Positions 8,482 through 17,699 are shown, counted from the first letter of the stretch. The stretch is 36,340 nt of DNA from Sphingopyxis sp. LC81 (GCF_000756375.1 NZ_JNFD01000020.1:1-36340); one strand, 5' to 3'. The notes: generated by a model not told the origin, from the letters alone. Translations and numbers: made by a program.

Positions 8482-9432
8482 CTAAAGCGCGAGCCGCCAG
8501 TGCTCGCTCTGTTCGGGCTTGCCGAATTCGTCGTGCGTCTCGACCTTTTCGATGGTGAAACCATAGTCCGCATAGATGGCGCGCGCCGATGCGAGGACCG
8601 TGTGCGTCCAGAGCACCAGTTCGGCATAGCCCGCCTCGCGCGCGAAGGCGATGCAGCGCCCGACGAGATCGCGGCCAAGCCCATGCCCCCGCGCCGCGGC
8701 GTCGACATAGAGCAGGCGCAGCCGCGCGACCTTGTCGGACTCCGCGACGAGGAAGACGCTGCCGAGCAGCTCGCCATGCCGCTCGGCGACCCAGCATTGT
8801 TCGCGGCCGGCATGGAAATCGCGAACGAAGCGGCTCGTAATCTCGCCGATCAAGACCTCCATCGCGTCGCCCCAGCCATAGGCGCCGCGATAATAGACCG
8901 CCTGCTGCGCGGTGATCAGCCCCATGTCGCCCGGCCGCCACGGACGGACCGCGGGCGGCGGCAGCGGCGCCCCCGCCAGCCGCGCCTCGATCCATGCCAG
9001 CCGCTCGGCAAGCCCGGCCTGCTCGCCCGGCGACAGATGCGCGAGCGTCGCCGATGTCGACGCGGCGGTCGTGCGATCGAGTTCGGAAAACAGCGCCTCG
9101 CCCGCGGTGGTCAGCCGGATCGGATGCTCGCGCGCGTCGGCACCGCGCGTCCGCGCGATCCAGCCCAGCTGGGTGAAGCGGCGCAGGATGCGGCTGAGAT
9201 AGCCGGGGTCGATCGACAGTGTCTCGACGATCCGCTTCGAGACGACCGGCTGCCCCGTGGCGATTTCATAGAGGATGCGCGCCTCGATCAGCGACAGCTC
9301 GCTGCCCATATAGCCGGGGCCGAGCACCCCGGCAAAGCGCGTGTAGAAACGGTTGAAGCGGCGCAGCGCGTCCGTCGCGGCGTGGGGTGCCGGCGCGTGA
9401 TCGTCCGGCAAATGGAGGTTGACCGATGGCAT
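8482..9432 (-). CDS. MarR-type regulator fused to a GNAT acetyltransferase
   Basis: A 316-residue two-domain protein. Residues about 20-150 form a MarR winged helix (RRFNRFYTRFAGVLGPGYMGSELSLIEARILYEI, then SIDPGYLSRILRRFTQLGWIAR, then DAREHPIRLTTAGEALFSEL). Residues about 155-316 form a GNAT domain with LLYVDAAARGHGLGRDLVGRCIAFAREAGYAELVLWT, including the acetyl-CoA loop R-G-H-G-L-G. Bifunctional MarR/GNAT proteins are a recognised family. The target promoter and acetyl acceptor are unknown, though the divergent acyltransferase gene is an obvious candidate. Upstream is a TTGAC-N3-GTCAA inverted repeat, a likely own operator. Confidence 0.93.
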   Translation of the reverse strand: MPSVNLHLPDDHAPAPHAATDALRRFNRFYTRFAGVLGPGYMGSELSLIEARILYEIATGQPVVSKRIVETLSIDPGYLSRILRRFTQLGWIARTRGADAREHPIRLTTAGEALFSELDRTTAASTSATLAHLSPGEQAGLAERLAWIEARLAGAPLPPPAVRPWRPGDMGLITAQQAVYYRGAYGWGDAMEVLIGEITSRFVRDFHAGREQCWVAERHGELLGSVFLVAESDKVARLRLLYVDAAARGHGLGRDLVGRCIAFAREAGYAELVLWTHTVLASARAIYADYGFTIEKVETHDEFGKPEQSEHWRLAL

Positions 9433-9454
9433 GGTGATTCGATGCGTTAATTAT

Positions 9455-9467
9455 TTGACTTTGTCAA
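9455..9467. promoter_or_regulatory. Inverted repeat TTGAC-TTT-GTCAA, probable MarR operator
   Basis: A perfect five-base-pair inverted repeat with a three-base centre lies in the 125-base divergent space between the MarR-GNAT gene and the acyltransferase gene, flanked by AT-rich GTTAATTAT and CTAACTAG. MarR dimers typically bind short AT-rich palindromes near their own start. The TTGAC half also resembles a -35 box, so binding would compete with RNA polymerase. Confidence 0.5.
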
Positions 9468-9557
9468 CTAACTAGCGCGGCCGGGCTGCTTGACTCGCCT
9501 GCACCCGATGCCATGCTGCGTAACAAAGATGCAGCATAAACAGTGGGGAGAGCTGCC

Positions 9558-10976
9558 ATGCGGCTGATGCCGGTGACCGACGCGATGTTTCTGGTCGCGG
9601 AGACGCGCGAGACGCCGATGCATGTCGGCGGGGTCAATCTCTACACCTTGCCCGACAAGGTCGACGAGACCGAGTGGCTGAACGAGCAGCTCGCGATGCT
9701 GCGGCAATCGGAAGGACTGCGGCGGCCGTTCAGCGAGGTGTTGAAGCTCACGCCGCTCGGCCAGTACGGCCCGATCCGGCTGCAGCCCGACCGCGACATC
9801 GACATGCATTACCATGTGCGCAGCGCCGCGCTGCCCAAACCGGGGCGCTACCGCGAGATGTTCGAGCTCGTTTCGCGCCTCCACGGCACCTTGCTCGACC
9901 GCACGCGCCCGATGTGGGAGATTACCTTGATCTCGGGTCTGCCCGACCGGCAGATCGCGACCTATTTCAAGATCCACCACGCGCTGATGGACGGCGCGTC
10001 GTCGATGCATTTCACCAACGCGATGCTCAGCGCCGATTCGAAGGAAAAGCGCAGCTATTCGCCGATGTCGGTCGAGGCTTACGAAGCCTATAAGCGCAAG
10101 TTCCCCCCGCCGAAGAAAGCGCCGACGCCGAGCCTGACCGACCTCAAAGCCATCGGCACCTTCCTGAAGGAGCAATGGGGCAATAGCGTCGGGGTGACCA
10201 AGGCACTCAACCAATATGCCGCGGCGATGTTCGGGCTGGGCGGCAGCGACCTCGCGACGCCGTGGGGCGGGCTGCCGCGCACCAGTTTCAACCGCAACAT
10301 CACCGGGGCGCGGCGCTTCGTTGCGCAAAGCTGGTCGCTCGACCGCGTGCGCGCGATGGGCAAAGCCTATGACGGGACGATCAACGACGCGGTGCTCGCA
10401 ATGTGTTCGGGCGCGATGCGCAAATATCTGCAGTCGCTGAACGAGCTGCCCGACAAACCGCTCAAAGCCATGGCGCCGGTGTCGATCCGCGCGAAAGACG
10501 ATATCGATTCGGGCAATTCGGTCGCGGCGGTAACCGCGAACCTCGCGACGCATATCGACGATCCGGCGACGCGCATGGCGACGATCCAGGCATCGATGAA
10601 CGCCGCGAAGGCGCAGCTTCGCGAAATGACCGCGCAGCAGATCCAGATCTATACCGCGATCACGCAGATGCCGCAGATGCTGACCGCGCTGACGCGTACC
10701 GCCGACAAATTCCCGGCGTACAGCGTGACGATCTCGAACGTCCCGGGTCCGCGCGAGCAGCTCTACTGGAACGGCGCGCGATTGGACGGCATGTATCCCG
10801 CAAGCATCCCGGTCGACGGCATGGCGATGAACATCACGCAGGTGTCGAACAACAAGAATATCGATTTCGGGATTACCGCGTGCCGCCGCAGCGTCCCGCA
10901 CGTCCAGCGGCTGATCGACTATCTGGAGGATGCGCTGGTCGAGTTGGAGCAAGCGGCGGGGATCAAGGGGAAGTAG
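9558..10976 (+). CDS. Wax ester synthase/diacylglycerol acyltransferase (WS/DGAT) family O-acyltransferase
   Basis: A 472-residue acyltransferase that would transfer acyl groups from acyl-CoA to an alcohol or diacylglycerol. The start RLMPVTDAMFLVAETRETPMHVGG is typical of the family, as is LLDRTRPMWE. The active-site motif is FKIHHALMDGASSM (His140, His141, Asp145, Gly146), a complete HHxxxDG. The C-terminal domain has TISNVPGPREQLYWNGARL and a late I-D-F-G-I-T-A-C strand. GGGGAG lies seven bases before the ATG at 9558. It is transcribed alone and opposes the genes on either side, between the two halves of the translation operon. The natural product, wax ester or triacylglycerol, is not determined. 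Confidence 0.95.
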   Translation: MRLMPVTDAMFLVAETRETPMHVGGVNLYTLPDKVDETEWLNEQLAMLRQSEGLRRPFSEVLKLTPLGQYGPIRLQPDRDIDMHYHVRSAALPKPGRYREMFELVSRLHGTLLDRTRPMWEITLISGLPDRQIATYFKIHHALMDGASSMHFTNAMLSADSKEKRSYSPMSVEAYEAYKRKFPPPKKAPTPSLTDLKAIGTFLKEQWGNSVGVTKALNQYAAAMFGLGGSDLATPWGGLPRTSFNRNITGARRFVAQSWSLDRVRAMGKAYDGTINDAVLAMCSGAMRKYLQSLNELPDKPLKAMAPVSIRAKDDIDSGNSVAAVTANLATHIDDPATRMATIQASMNAAKAQLREMTAQQIQIYTAITQMPQMLTALTRTADKFPAYSVTISNVPGPREQLYWNGARLDGMYPASIPVDGMAMNITQVSNNKNIDFGITACRRSVPHVQRLIDYLEDALVELEQAAGIKGK

Positions 10977-10997
10977 CCCCTATCGAGCCTTCCTAAC

Positions 10998-11079
10998 CCG
11001 TTCGCATCGAGCGAAGTCGAGATGTCCCTCGACTTGGCGCTAACTCGATGGGTGTCTCGACTTCGCTCGACACAAACGG
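10998..11079. repeat. Large inverted repeat between convergent genes (copy A)
   Basis: A left arm (about 10999-11029) and right arm (11050-11079) are imperfect reverse complements of about 30 bases, each containing the core TCGAGCGAAGTCGAGA or its complement. They can fold into a long hairpin with a loop of about 20 bases. The element sits between the converging ends of the acyltransferase gene and rbfA. A second copy occurs at 22770-22849. A REP-like repeat acting as a bidirectional terminator fits both positions. Confidence 0.8.
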
Positions 11080-11089
11080 ATGATGGAGG

Positions 11090-11506
11090 TCAGGCCTCGT
11101 CGCCCTCGCCGCTCGTCAGATCGCGCGCCACCTTCGGGTCGCGCAGCAATTTTTCGATATGGCTCGCCTCGTCGAAACTTTCGTCCGAGAGGAATTTCAG
11201 CTTCGCGGCATATTTCATGCGGACGCGGCTGGCGACCTCGCGCTGAAGATAGGCGGTGTTGGTCCTGAGCGCTTTCAGCACCGCTTCCTCGTCCTTGCCG
11301 AGCAAGGATTTCACGAACACCGTCGCGTGGCGCAGGTCGGGCGACATGCGGACTTCGGTGATGCTCACCGGATGCGTCGCGAGGACGTCGTCGTGGACGT
11401 CTCCGCGCGCGAGGATTTCGGAGAGGAGGTGGCGCACCTGTTCGCCGACGCGCAGCACGCGAACCGAGGGGCCGCTATCCTTTTTCCGGTCCTTTTCGGT
11501 TTTCAT
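11090..11506 (-). CDS. rbfA: Ribosome-binding factor A
   Basis: A 138-residue 30S maturation factor with one type II KH fold. Recognisable parts are [22 protein letters not shown], the strand [19 protein letters not shown], and [32 protein letters not shown] short acidic tail follows. RbfA binds the 16S rRNA 5' end in pre-30S particles and is needed for cold adaptation. Its ATG lies three bases past the stop of the DUF1697 gene, so it is cotranscribed with infB. In related genomes truB usually follows at once; here the next element is the 10998-11079 inverted repeat and an opposing gene. Confidence 0.97.
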   Translation of the reverse strand: MKTEKDRKKDSGPSVRVLRVGEQVRHLLSEILARGDVHDDVLATHPVSITEVRMSPDLRHATVFVKSLLGKDEEAVLKALRTNTAYLQREVASRVRMKYAAKLKFLSDESFDEASHIEKLLRDPKVARDLTSGEGDEA

Positions 11507-11509
11507 CGC

Positions 11510-12061
11510 CTAACCCTTTGCCTCTTCGTCCAGTTTCGCGATGATCCGCGCGATCGAGCGCATGTTGCGCGCGGTGCCCTTGTGCCCCAGCCGTCGTTCG
11601 ATCAGCCGCGCGTGCAGCTTGCTGTCGCCCGCGCCGTCGCCAAAGTCGATATAGAGCGCCCGGTCGCCAAGCGCGAGGCGCTCGTTCGGCCGGACCCGGT
11701 GGTCGGTCGCCAGTGCGTCGAATTGCTCCGCCGTGGGCTGGCCGTCGAGGAACATCGTATGGACGATGCGGTCCTCGTTCGTGCCCGCGAACGGATTGTC
11801 GGCGATCGCCGCGGCGAGCTCGTCGCGGTCGCGCACCAGCGCCGCGCTCGTCATGTCGAAACGATCCTCGACCATGATCGACAATTTCTCTTCGAGCCCG
11901 CGCGTCGGCCGCGCGTCATGGTCGAACAGCACATTGCCGCTCGCCACGACGGTTTCGACGTTGCTGAAACCCTCGGCCTCGAACGCCGAACGCAGGTCGG
12001 CCATCGTCAGCCGGTTGCCACCGACGTTGATGCTGCCGAACAATGCCACATAGCGAGCCAT
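11510..12061 (-). CDS. DUF1697 domain protein inserted between infB and rbfA
   Basis: A 183-residue DUF1697 protein of unknown biochemical function. The family pattern is complete: MARYVALFGSINVGGNRLTM at the start, then LRSAFEAEGFSNVETVVASGNVLF, then a late LERRLG-like segment (IERRLGHKGTARNMRSIARI). It lies 36 bases after infB and three bases before rbfA on the same strand, so it is inside the translation operon and should be expressed with it. The family is usually found scattered, so this placement is notable. Cytosolic; no signal peptide or membrane segment. Confidence 0.92.
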   Translation of the reverse strand: MARYVALFGSINVGGNRLTMADLRSAFEAEGFSNVETVVASGNVLFDHDARPTRGLEEKLSIMVEDRFDMTSAALVRDRDELAAAIADNPFAGTNEDRIVHTMFLDGQPTAEQFDALATDHRVRPNERLALGDRALYIDFGDGAGDSKLHARLIERRLGHKGTARNMRSIARIIAKLDEEAKG

Positions 12062-12086
12062 GCCGGCACCTCCTGATCCGCGCGGA

Positions 12087-12110
12087 GCGGACGCCCGTTA
12101 GAGCGTCCGT
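12087..12110 (-). terminator. Hairpin over the infB stop codon
   Basis: GCGGACGC (12087-12094) pairs with GCGTCCGT (12103-12110), seven Watson-Crick pairs and a G-T pair, with the infB stop codon (12098-12100) in the eight-base loop. No T-run follows, so it is more likely an RNA stability or attenuation element between infB and the DUF1697 gene than a full terminator. Confidence 0.35.
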
Positions 12111-14662
12111 TCGCGCAGTTCGACTTCGAAGACTTCGAGGTGGTCGCCCGCCTTGATGTCGTTGGTGTCCGCCAGCACGACACCGCATTCGAGACCCGCG
12201 CGCACTTCGGCGACATCGTCCTTGAAGCGGCGGAGCGACGAGATGGTCGTGGCCGACACGATGACATCGTCGCGCGTAAGGCGTGCGTGCAGCCCCTTGC
12301 GGATCGAGCCTTCGAGCACGAGCAGACCCGCGGCCTTGTCGCGCTTGCCGGCGGGGAAGACGTCCTTGACCTCGGCGCGGCCGACGACGGTTTCGACGCG
12401 TTCCGGACCCAGCTCGCCCGCCATTTCCTTCCTGATTTCATCGGTCAGGTGATAGATGACGTCATAATACATGAACCGGACGTTTTCGCGCTTCGCGATG
12501 TCGCGCGCCTTGGCGTTCGGACGGACGTTGAAGCCGATGATCGGTGCCTTGGTCGCCGCCGCCAGCGTCACGTCGCTCTCGGTGATCGCACCGGCGCCCG
12601 ACTGGAGCACGCGGACGCGGATCTCGTCGGTCGACAGCTTGTTCAGTGCATTGACGATCGCCTCGACCGACCCCTGGACATCGCCTTTGATGATCACCGG
12701 GAACTGAATGACGTTCGTCTTGTCGGCGAGCGCTTCGAACATGCCTTCGAGGCTGACCGGCGCCTGGACGGTGCGCTTGCGCGTCGCCTGTTCCTGACGA
12801 TAGGTCGCGACTTCGCGGGCACGCGCTTCATTCTCGACGACGGTGAGCGTATCGCCCGCCATCGGGACGCCGCCCAGACCGAGCACTTCGACCGGCATCG
12901 ACGGGGTCGCCGACTTGATCTGCTTGCCCTGGTCGTCGATCAACGCACGAACACGGCCGCTTTCGGCGCCGCAGACGAAGATGTCGCCGACCTTCAAAGT
13001 ACCACGACGAACGAGGATCGTCGCCACGGGGCCGCGGCCCTTGTCGAGCTTCGCCTCGACCACAGTGCCTTCGGCGGCGCGGTCGGGGTTGGCTTTCAGC
13101 TCCATGATTTCGGCCTGCACCGCGATCGCGTCGAGCAGCTTGTCGAGGCCGGTCTTCTTCAGCGCCGACACTTCGACATTCTGCACGTCGCCGCCCATTT
13201 CCTCGACCACCAGCTCATGTTCGAGCAGGCGTTCGCGGACGCGCTGCGGATTGGCGCCTTCCTTGTCGACCTTGTTGATCGCGACGATGATCGGCACGCC
13301 CGCGGCCTTCGCATGGTTGATCGCCTCGATCGACTGCGGCTTGAGCCCGTCGTCGGCGGCCACCACCAGGATGACGATGTCGGTGACGTTCGCGCCGCGC
13401 TGACGCATTTCGGTGAAGGCTTCGTGACCCGGCGTATCGAGGAAGGTGACGAGGGAGCCGTCGGGGGTCTTCACCTGATAGGCGCCGATATGCTGCGTAA
13501 TGCCGCCGGCTTCGCCCGCCTGCACATTCGCACCGCGCAGCGCGTCGAGCAGCGAGGTCTTGCCGTGGTCGACGTGACCCATGATCGTGACGACCGGGGC
13601 GCGCGGCTTCAGATGTTCGGCATCGTCGACATCTTCATCGTGACGGATGTCGATATCGCCTTCGCTGACGCGGATGATCTCGTGCCCGAACTCGGTGACG
13701 AGCAATTCAGCGGTGTCCTGATCGATCGTGTCGGTGCTGGCCGACGGGACGCCCATCTTGAACAGCGCCTTGATCAGGTCGTTGGTCTTTTCGGCCATGC
13801 GGTTCGCGAGATCCTGGACCGTGATGCTTTCGGGCACGGTGACTTCGCGGATCTGCTTTTCGCGGGGACCCGACGAGGCGGTGTGCGAACGCTTTTCCTT
13901 TTCGCGGGCGCGCTTCAGCGCCGCGAGGCTGCGTGCGCGCGCGCCTTCGTCTTCGTTCAGCGCCCGCGTGACGGTGAGCTTCCCCGACTGACGGCGGCTG
14001 TCGCCGCCACGGGTTGCCTTCGGCTCGGGACGCTTGGGTTCGGGGCGCGGAGGAGCCGCGACCGGCGTAAAGCGGCGCGGTGCGGGAGCAGCGCTGGTCG
14101 TCGCGCGCGGCGCAGGCGTCGGCGCGGCTTCGCTCTGCGGTGCAGCGGCGGGCGCTTCGGCAGCGGGAGCAGCAGCGGGCGCTTCGGCGGCGGGCGCGGC
14201 AGGAGCCGGCTCGGCCGCCTTCGCCGTCGCCTGTTCGACCTTGGCTTCGGCGCGTGCCTTTTCTTCCTCGGCGGCGCGCGCACGCGCGGCTTCGTCGCGG
14301 CGGCGATTGTCCTCGAGCGCATTCATGCGCGCTTCTTCGGCCTCGCGCAGCAGCTGCGCCTGGCGTTCCTGACGCGACATCAGGCTGTCATTCTCGCTGA
14401 CGCGGGGCGCGGCCGGCTTCGGAGCGGGCGCGGGTGCCGGAGCAGCGGGAGCCGGTGCGGGCGCCGGAGCGGCCTCGACCTCTTCGACCTCGACCGGGGC
14501 GGCTTCGCCCGGACGACCGAGCACGCGGCGACGCTTCACCTCGACCACCACCGTATTCCGGCGCCCGTGGCTGAATTGTTGCTGCACCTGTCCGGCCTCG
14601 ACCGTCCGCTTCAGCCCCAGGGGCTTGCGGGTAAGGGTCGGTTTGTCCTGTTCGTCACTCAT
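12098..14662 (-). CDS. infB: Translation initiation factor IF-2
   Basis: An 854-residue GTPase that brings initiator fMet-tRNA to the 30S subunit. The N-terminal 240 residues or so hold an IF2-associated start ([20 protein letters not shown]) and then long Ala/Pro/Glu-rich low-complexity and charged stretches. The N2 region ([19 protein letters not shown]) leads to the G domain: G1 GHVDHGKT (about 362-369), G3 DTPGHEAF (about 409-416) and G4 NKVD (about 463-466). The usual C-terminal domains, ending near [11 protein letters not shown], follow. It is 17 bases after ylxR in the same operon. A long open frame on the other strand is only a composition effect. Confidence 0.99.
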   Translation of the reverse strand: MSDEQDKPTLTRKPLGLKRTVEAGQVQQQFSHGRRNTVVVEVKRRRVLGRPGEAAPVEVEEVEAAPAPAPAPAAPAPAPAPKPAAPRVSENDSLMSRQERQAQLLREAEEARMNALEDNRRRDEAARARAAEEEKARAEAKVEQATAKAAEPAPAAPAAEAPAAAPAAEAPAAAPQSEAAPTPAPRATTSAAPAPRRFTPVAAPPRPEPKRPEPKATRGGDSRRQSGKLTVTRALNEDEGARARSLAALKRAREKEKRSHTASSGPREKQIREVTVPESITVQDLANRMAEKTNDLIKALFKMGVPSASTDTIDQDTAELLVTEFGHEIIRVSEGDIDIRHDEDVDDAEHLKPRAPVVTIMGHVDHGKTSLLDALRGANVQAGEAGGITQHIGAYQVKTPDGSLVTFLDTPGHEAFTEMRQRGANVTDIVILVVAADDGLKPQSIEAINHAKAAGVPIIVAINKVDKEGANPQRVRERLLEHELVVEEMGGDVQNVEVSALKKTGLDKLLDAIAVQAEIMELKANPDRAAEGTVVEAKLDKGRGPVATILVRRGTLKVGDIFVCGAESGRVRALIDDQGKQIKSATPSMPVEVLGLGGVPMAGDTLTVVENEARAREVATYRQEQATRKRTVQAPVSLEGMFEALADKTNVIQFPVIIKGDVQGSVEAIVNALNKLSTDEIRVRVLQSGAGAITESDVTLAAATKAPIIGFNVRPNAKARDIAKRENVRFMYYDVIYHLTDEIRKEMAGELGPERVETVVGRAEVKDVFPAGKRDKAAGLLVLEGSIRKGLHARLTRDDVIVSATTISSLRRFKDDVAEVRAGLECGVVLADTNDIKAGDHLEVFEVELRERTL

Positions 14663-14679
14663 CGAAAACCATCATTCCT

Positions 14680-15450
14680 TCAAAACGCGTCCGAAGCGGC
14701 GGTGCTGGTCGGCAACGCCCCAATATTTTCCTCGCCAGAAGCCGGCGCGGCAAGCGGGTCGGAATCGCGGTTGGCCGCGTCCCTACTCCATCCTGTGAAA
14801 AACTGCCAGCGGCTCAAATGCGCCAGCACCCGGTCCGCGGCGCGGGCGTCGGTCAACGCCAGATGCACCGCATTCTCGCGGCCTAATGCCATAGATAGGG
14901 TGCCGCGGTCCACCGGCAAGACCCGGCCCTCGCGGCCCGAGCCTTCATCGTCCTCGCCGACGCGCCATGCCTGCGCCAATTTCTTGCGCCCATCCTCGCC
15001 GGCATCGCTGGCGTGGAGCAGCAACCGAACCTGCCCCTTGCGCGCCGCGGTCTCGATCTTTTCATTGCCGCTGAGCAAGGTGCCCGACCGCGATTCCAGC
15101 CCGAGCCGGTCGAGCGTCGCGCGCTGAAGCTGCGCCTCGATGCGCGCGCCGAGATCCTCGGGGATGGTGAAATTGCCATCCTGCAGCGCGCGCGCGAGCC
15201 CGCCTTTCAGCTTGCCCTTGGCCTGTGCGGCTTCAAGCGTCGCGCGATCGACGCCGATCCACGCGCCGCGTCCCGGCGCCTTGCCATGGACGTCGGGCGC
15301 AATCGTGCCGTCGGGCCCGAGCGCAAGGCGCACGAGCCGTTCGGCCGGCGAAACCTCGCCGGTGATGACGCAGCGCCGCTCGGGCACATGCTGGCCGCGC
15401 CGACCAGCGCGGTCTGGTTCGCTCAGCTGATCATTGTGCGGGGTCCGCAT
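14680..15450 (-). CDS. YlxR/DUF448 RNA-binding protein with C-terminal L7Ae-like extension
   Basis: A 256-residue protein. Residues about 20-100 are YlxR (DUF448): VPERRCVITGEVSPAERLVRLALGPDG, then GKAPGRGAWIGVDRATLEAA. The family binds RNA and has been linked in Gram-positive bacteria to RNase P. Residues about 115-200 (LDRLGLESRSGTLLSGNEKIETAARKGQVRLLLHASDAGEDGR, then NAVHLALTD) look like an L7Ae/YlxQ-type fold, so the two proteins that Bacillus encodes separately appear fused. The start at 15450 lies 20 bases inside the nusA end, implying coupled translation. A disordered tail of about 50 residues ends the protein. Confidence 0.9.
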   Translation of the reverse strand: MRTPHNDQLSEPDRAGRRGQHVPERRCVITGEVSPAERLVRLALGPDGTIAPDVHGKAPGRGAWIGVDRATLEAAQAKGKLKGGLARALQDGNFTIPEDLGARIEAQLQRATLDRLGLESRSGTLLSGNEKIETAARKGQVRLLLHASDAGEDGRKKLAQAWRVGEDDEGSGREGRVLPVDRGTLSMALGRENAVHLALTDARAADRVLAHLSRWQFFTGWSRDAANRDSDPLAAPASGEENIGALPTSTAASDAF

Positions 15451-17053
15451 CGGCGGCCTCCCCGGTTGCCGGCTCGCTCGACTCTTCGTCGTCGAACCAG
15501 TGCGCGCGTGCCGCCATGATGATCTCGTTGCCCTGTTCTTCGCTCAGGCCATATTCGCCGAGCACGCCGCCCTTGTCCTCGGCGCGTTCGCTGCGCGGCG
15601 GGCCGCGGCGGTTGTCGGTGCGCTTCTTGGCGATCAGTTCGTCGGTCGCAAGATCGGCGAGGTCGTCGAGCGTTTTGATCCCGGCCTTGCCGAGGATGAC
15701 GAGCATCGCTTCGGTCAGGTGCGGGATGTCGGCCAGAGCGTCCTCGACGCCGAGTTCGCGGCGCTGGGCGCGCGAGGCTTCTTCGCGGCGCTCGAGGCCT
15801 TCGGCGGCGCGGCTCTGCAGTTCCTGCGCCAGTTCCTCGTCGAAACCTTCGATGCTCGCGAGTTCGTCGATGCCGACATAAGCGACTTCTTCGAGTTCAC
15901 CGAAGCCTTCGGCGACGAGCAGCTGCGCGAGCGTTTCGTCGACGTCGAGCTCTTCCTGGAACATCGTCGAGCGTTCGACGAATTCGCGCTGGCGCTTTTC
16001 GCTCGCGTCGGCCTCGGTCATGATGTCGATCTGGCTGCCGGTGAGCTGGCTGGCGAGACGGACGTTCTGGCCGCGGCGGCCGATGGCGAGCGACAGCTGG
16101 TCGTCGGGAACGACGACTTCGATGCGGCTGTCATCCTCGTCGATCACGACGCGCTGGACCGTTGCCGGCTGGAGCGCGTTGACGACGAAGGTCGCGGTGT
16201 CTTCGGACCAGGGGATGATGTCGATCTTTTCGCCCTGCATTTCCTGGACGACCGCCTGGACGCGGCTGCCCTTCATGCCGACGCAGGCGCCGACGGGGTC
16301 GATCGAGCCGTCATAGCTGATCACGCCGATCTTGGCGCGCGAACCCGGGTCGCGGGCGGCCGCCTTGATCTCGATGATGCCGTCGTAGATTTCGGGGACT
16401 TCCTGCGCGAACAGCTTCTTCATGAAGTCGGGGTGCGCGCGGCTCAGGAAAATCTGCGGGCCGCGGGTTTCGCTGCGCACCGACAGGATCAGGGCACGAA
16501 CGCGATCACCGACGCGCATCAGTTCGCGCGGGATCTGCTGGTCGCGGCGGATCACGCCTTCGGCGCGGCCGAGGTTGACGACGATGTGGCCGAATTCGAC
16601 CGACTTGACGACGCCGGTGATGATCTCACCCGCGCGGTCCTTGAATTCCTGATACTGGCGCTCACGATCGGCTTCGCGGACCTTCTGGAAGATGACCTGC
16701 TTGGCCGACTGCGCGTCGATGCGGCCGAGGTCGACCGCGGGCAGCGGGTCGACGATGAAGTCGCCAAGCTGGGCGTCCTTCTGCAGCTTCTGGCCCGCGG
16801 CGAGGTCAACCTGCTTGAAATAATCCTCGACCTGCTCGACGACCTCGACGACGCGCCACAGACGCAGGTCGCCGGTCTGCGGATCGAGCTTCGCACGAAT
16901 GTCGTTCTCGGCGCCGTAGCGGGCGCGTGCGGCGCGCTGGATCGCTTCTTCGATGGCTTCGATGACGATGCCCTTGTCGATCATCTTCTCGCTGGCGACG
17001 CTGTTGGCGATCGCGAGGAGTTCGGCCTTGTTGGCGGAAATGGCAGTGGCCAT
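15431..17053 (-). CDS. nusA: Transcription termination/antitermination factor NusA
   Basis: A 540-residue NusA that binds RNA polymerase and nascent RNA and modulates pausing, termination and antitermination. An N-terminal polymerase-binding domain ([32 protein letters not shown]) is followed by S1 ([27 protein letters not shown]) and two KH domains ([26 protein letters not shown] and [20 protein letters not shown]). C-terminal acidic/HhH repeats follow ([35 protein letters not shown] and [24 protein letters not shown]). Its ATG at 17053 shares a base with the rimP stop (TGATG), and its end overlaps ylxR. Confidence 0.99.
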   Translation of the reverse strand: MATAISANKAELLAIANSVASEKMIDKGIVIEAIEEAIQRAARARYGAENDIRAKLDPQTGDLRLWRVVEVVEQVEDYFKQVDLAAGQKLQKDAQLGDFIVDPLPAVDLGRIDAQSAKQVIFQKVREADRERQYQEFKDRAGEIITGVVKSVEFGHIVVNLGRAEGVIRRDQQIPRELMRVGDRVRALILSVRSETRGPQIFLSRAHPDFMKKLFAQEVPEIYDGIIEIKAAARDPGSRAKIGVISYDGSIDPVGACVGMKGSRVQAVVQEMQGEKIDIIPWSEDTATFVVNALQPATVQRVVIDEDDSRIEVVVPDDQLSLAIGRRGQNVRLASQLTGSQIDIMTEADASEKRQREFVERSTMFQEELDVDETLAQLLVAEGFGELEEVAYVGIDELASIEGFDEELAQELQSRAAEGLERREEASRAQRRELGVEDALADIPHLTEAMLVILGKAGIKTLDDLADLATDELIAKKRTDNRRGPPRSERAEDKGGVLGEYGLSEEQGNEIIMAARAHWFDDEESSEPATGEAADADPAQ

Positions 17054-17598
17054 CAGTCCTGTCCTTCTTCTTCCATTTCGTCGGCGCCCTCGATCGAGAG
17101 CGGGACGGTTGCGGCAATCAATTTGTCGGTGAGAACGAGCTTGGCCGTGTCGATCGCATCGAACGGCAGCTTGTGCTCCACACCCTCTTTATCCGAAATC
17201 GTGATGACATCGCCGTCGATACCGATCAGCTCGCCGTTGAAGCGCTGGCGCCCGTCGCGCTTTTCCTTGAGCGCGATCTTCGCCTCATGCCCCGCCCAGT
17301 CGGCGAAGTCGGTGCGGCGCGTCAGCGGCCGGTCGATACCCGGCGACGACACTTCCAGCCGGTACGCCTGATCGATCGGGTCCTTGCCCGCTTCCTCGAG
17401 CGCGTCGAGCCGGTCCGAGATGCGGCGAGACAGGTCGGCGCAATCGTCGATCGTCAGCTGGCGCGTATCGGGGCGCTCGGCCATCACCTGCAAGGTCGGG
17501 TCGCTCTCGCCGCCGAAAAAGGCGACGCGCACGAGCGCCAGGCCCAGAGCCTCGGCTTCGGGCGCGATGATCGCATTGAGGGCGTCGAGATCGGCCAA
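17053..17598 (-). CDS. rimP: Ribosome maturation factor RimP
   Basis: A 181-residue (from the TTG start) 30S assembly factor. Family segments are IIAPEAEALGLALVRVAFFGG, LTIDDCADLSRRISDRLDAL, YRLEVSSPGIDRPLTRRTDFADWAGHEAKI and GELIGIDGDVITI. The start is uncertain. TTG at 17598 gives the usual family N-terminus (LADLDALNAIIAPEAEALG) and has GGGAA about six bases before it. An ATG at 17631 would add eleven residues without a clear ribosome site. It is first in the operon; a good promoter lies at 17700-17728. The stop overlaps the nusA start. Confidence 0.95.
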   Translation of the reverse strand: MADLDALNAIIAPEAEALGLALVRVAFFGGESDPTLQVMAERPDTRQLTIDDCADLSRRISDRLDALEEAGKDPIDQAYRLEVSSPGIDRPLTRRTDFADWAGHEAKIALKEKRDGRQRFNGELIGIDGDVITISDKEGVEHKLPFDAIDTAKLVLTDKLIAATVPLSIEGADEMEEEGQD

Positions 17599-17699
17599 TG
17601 AATTTTCCCGTTTCGGATGACCGGAAAGCATGTGGGTATAGCCGCCGCGGCCCGCGGCCCCGACGTCCCAACTGGCTAACCATGTCAAGAAGTAGGGCG

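Noticed and set aside
9468..10952. A 494-codon minus-strand open frame opposite the WS/DGAT gene
   Set aside because: Arg/His-rich translation typical of antisense frames in high-GC DNA; the plus-strand enzyme has its full active site.
12140..15127. A 995-codon open frame on the plus strand opposite infB and ylxR
   Set aside because: It is a composition shadow: high GC and few stops in the complementary frame. The minus-strand proteins are complete and conserved.
15434..17371. A 645-codon plus-strand open frame opposite nusA
   Set aside because: Shadow of nusA, with no own features.
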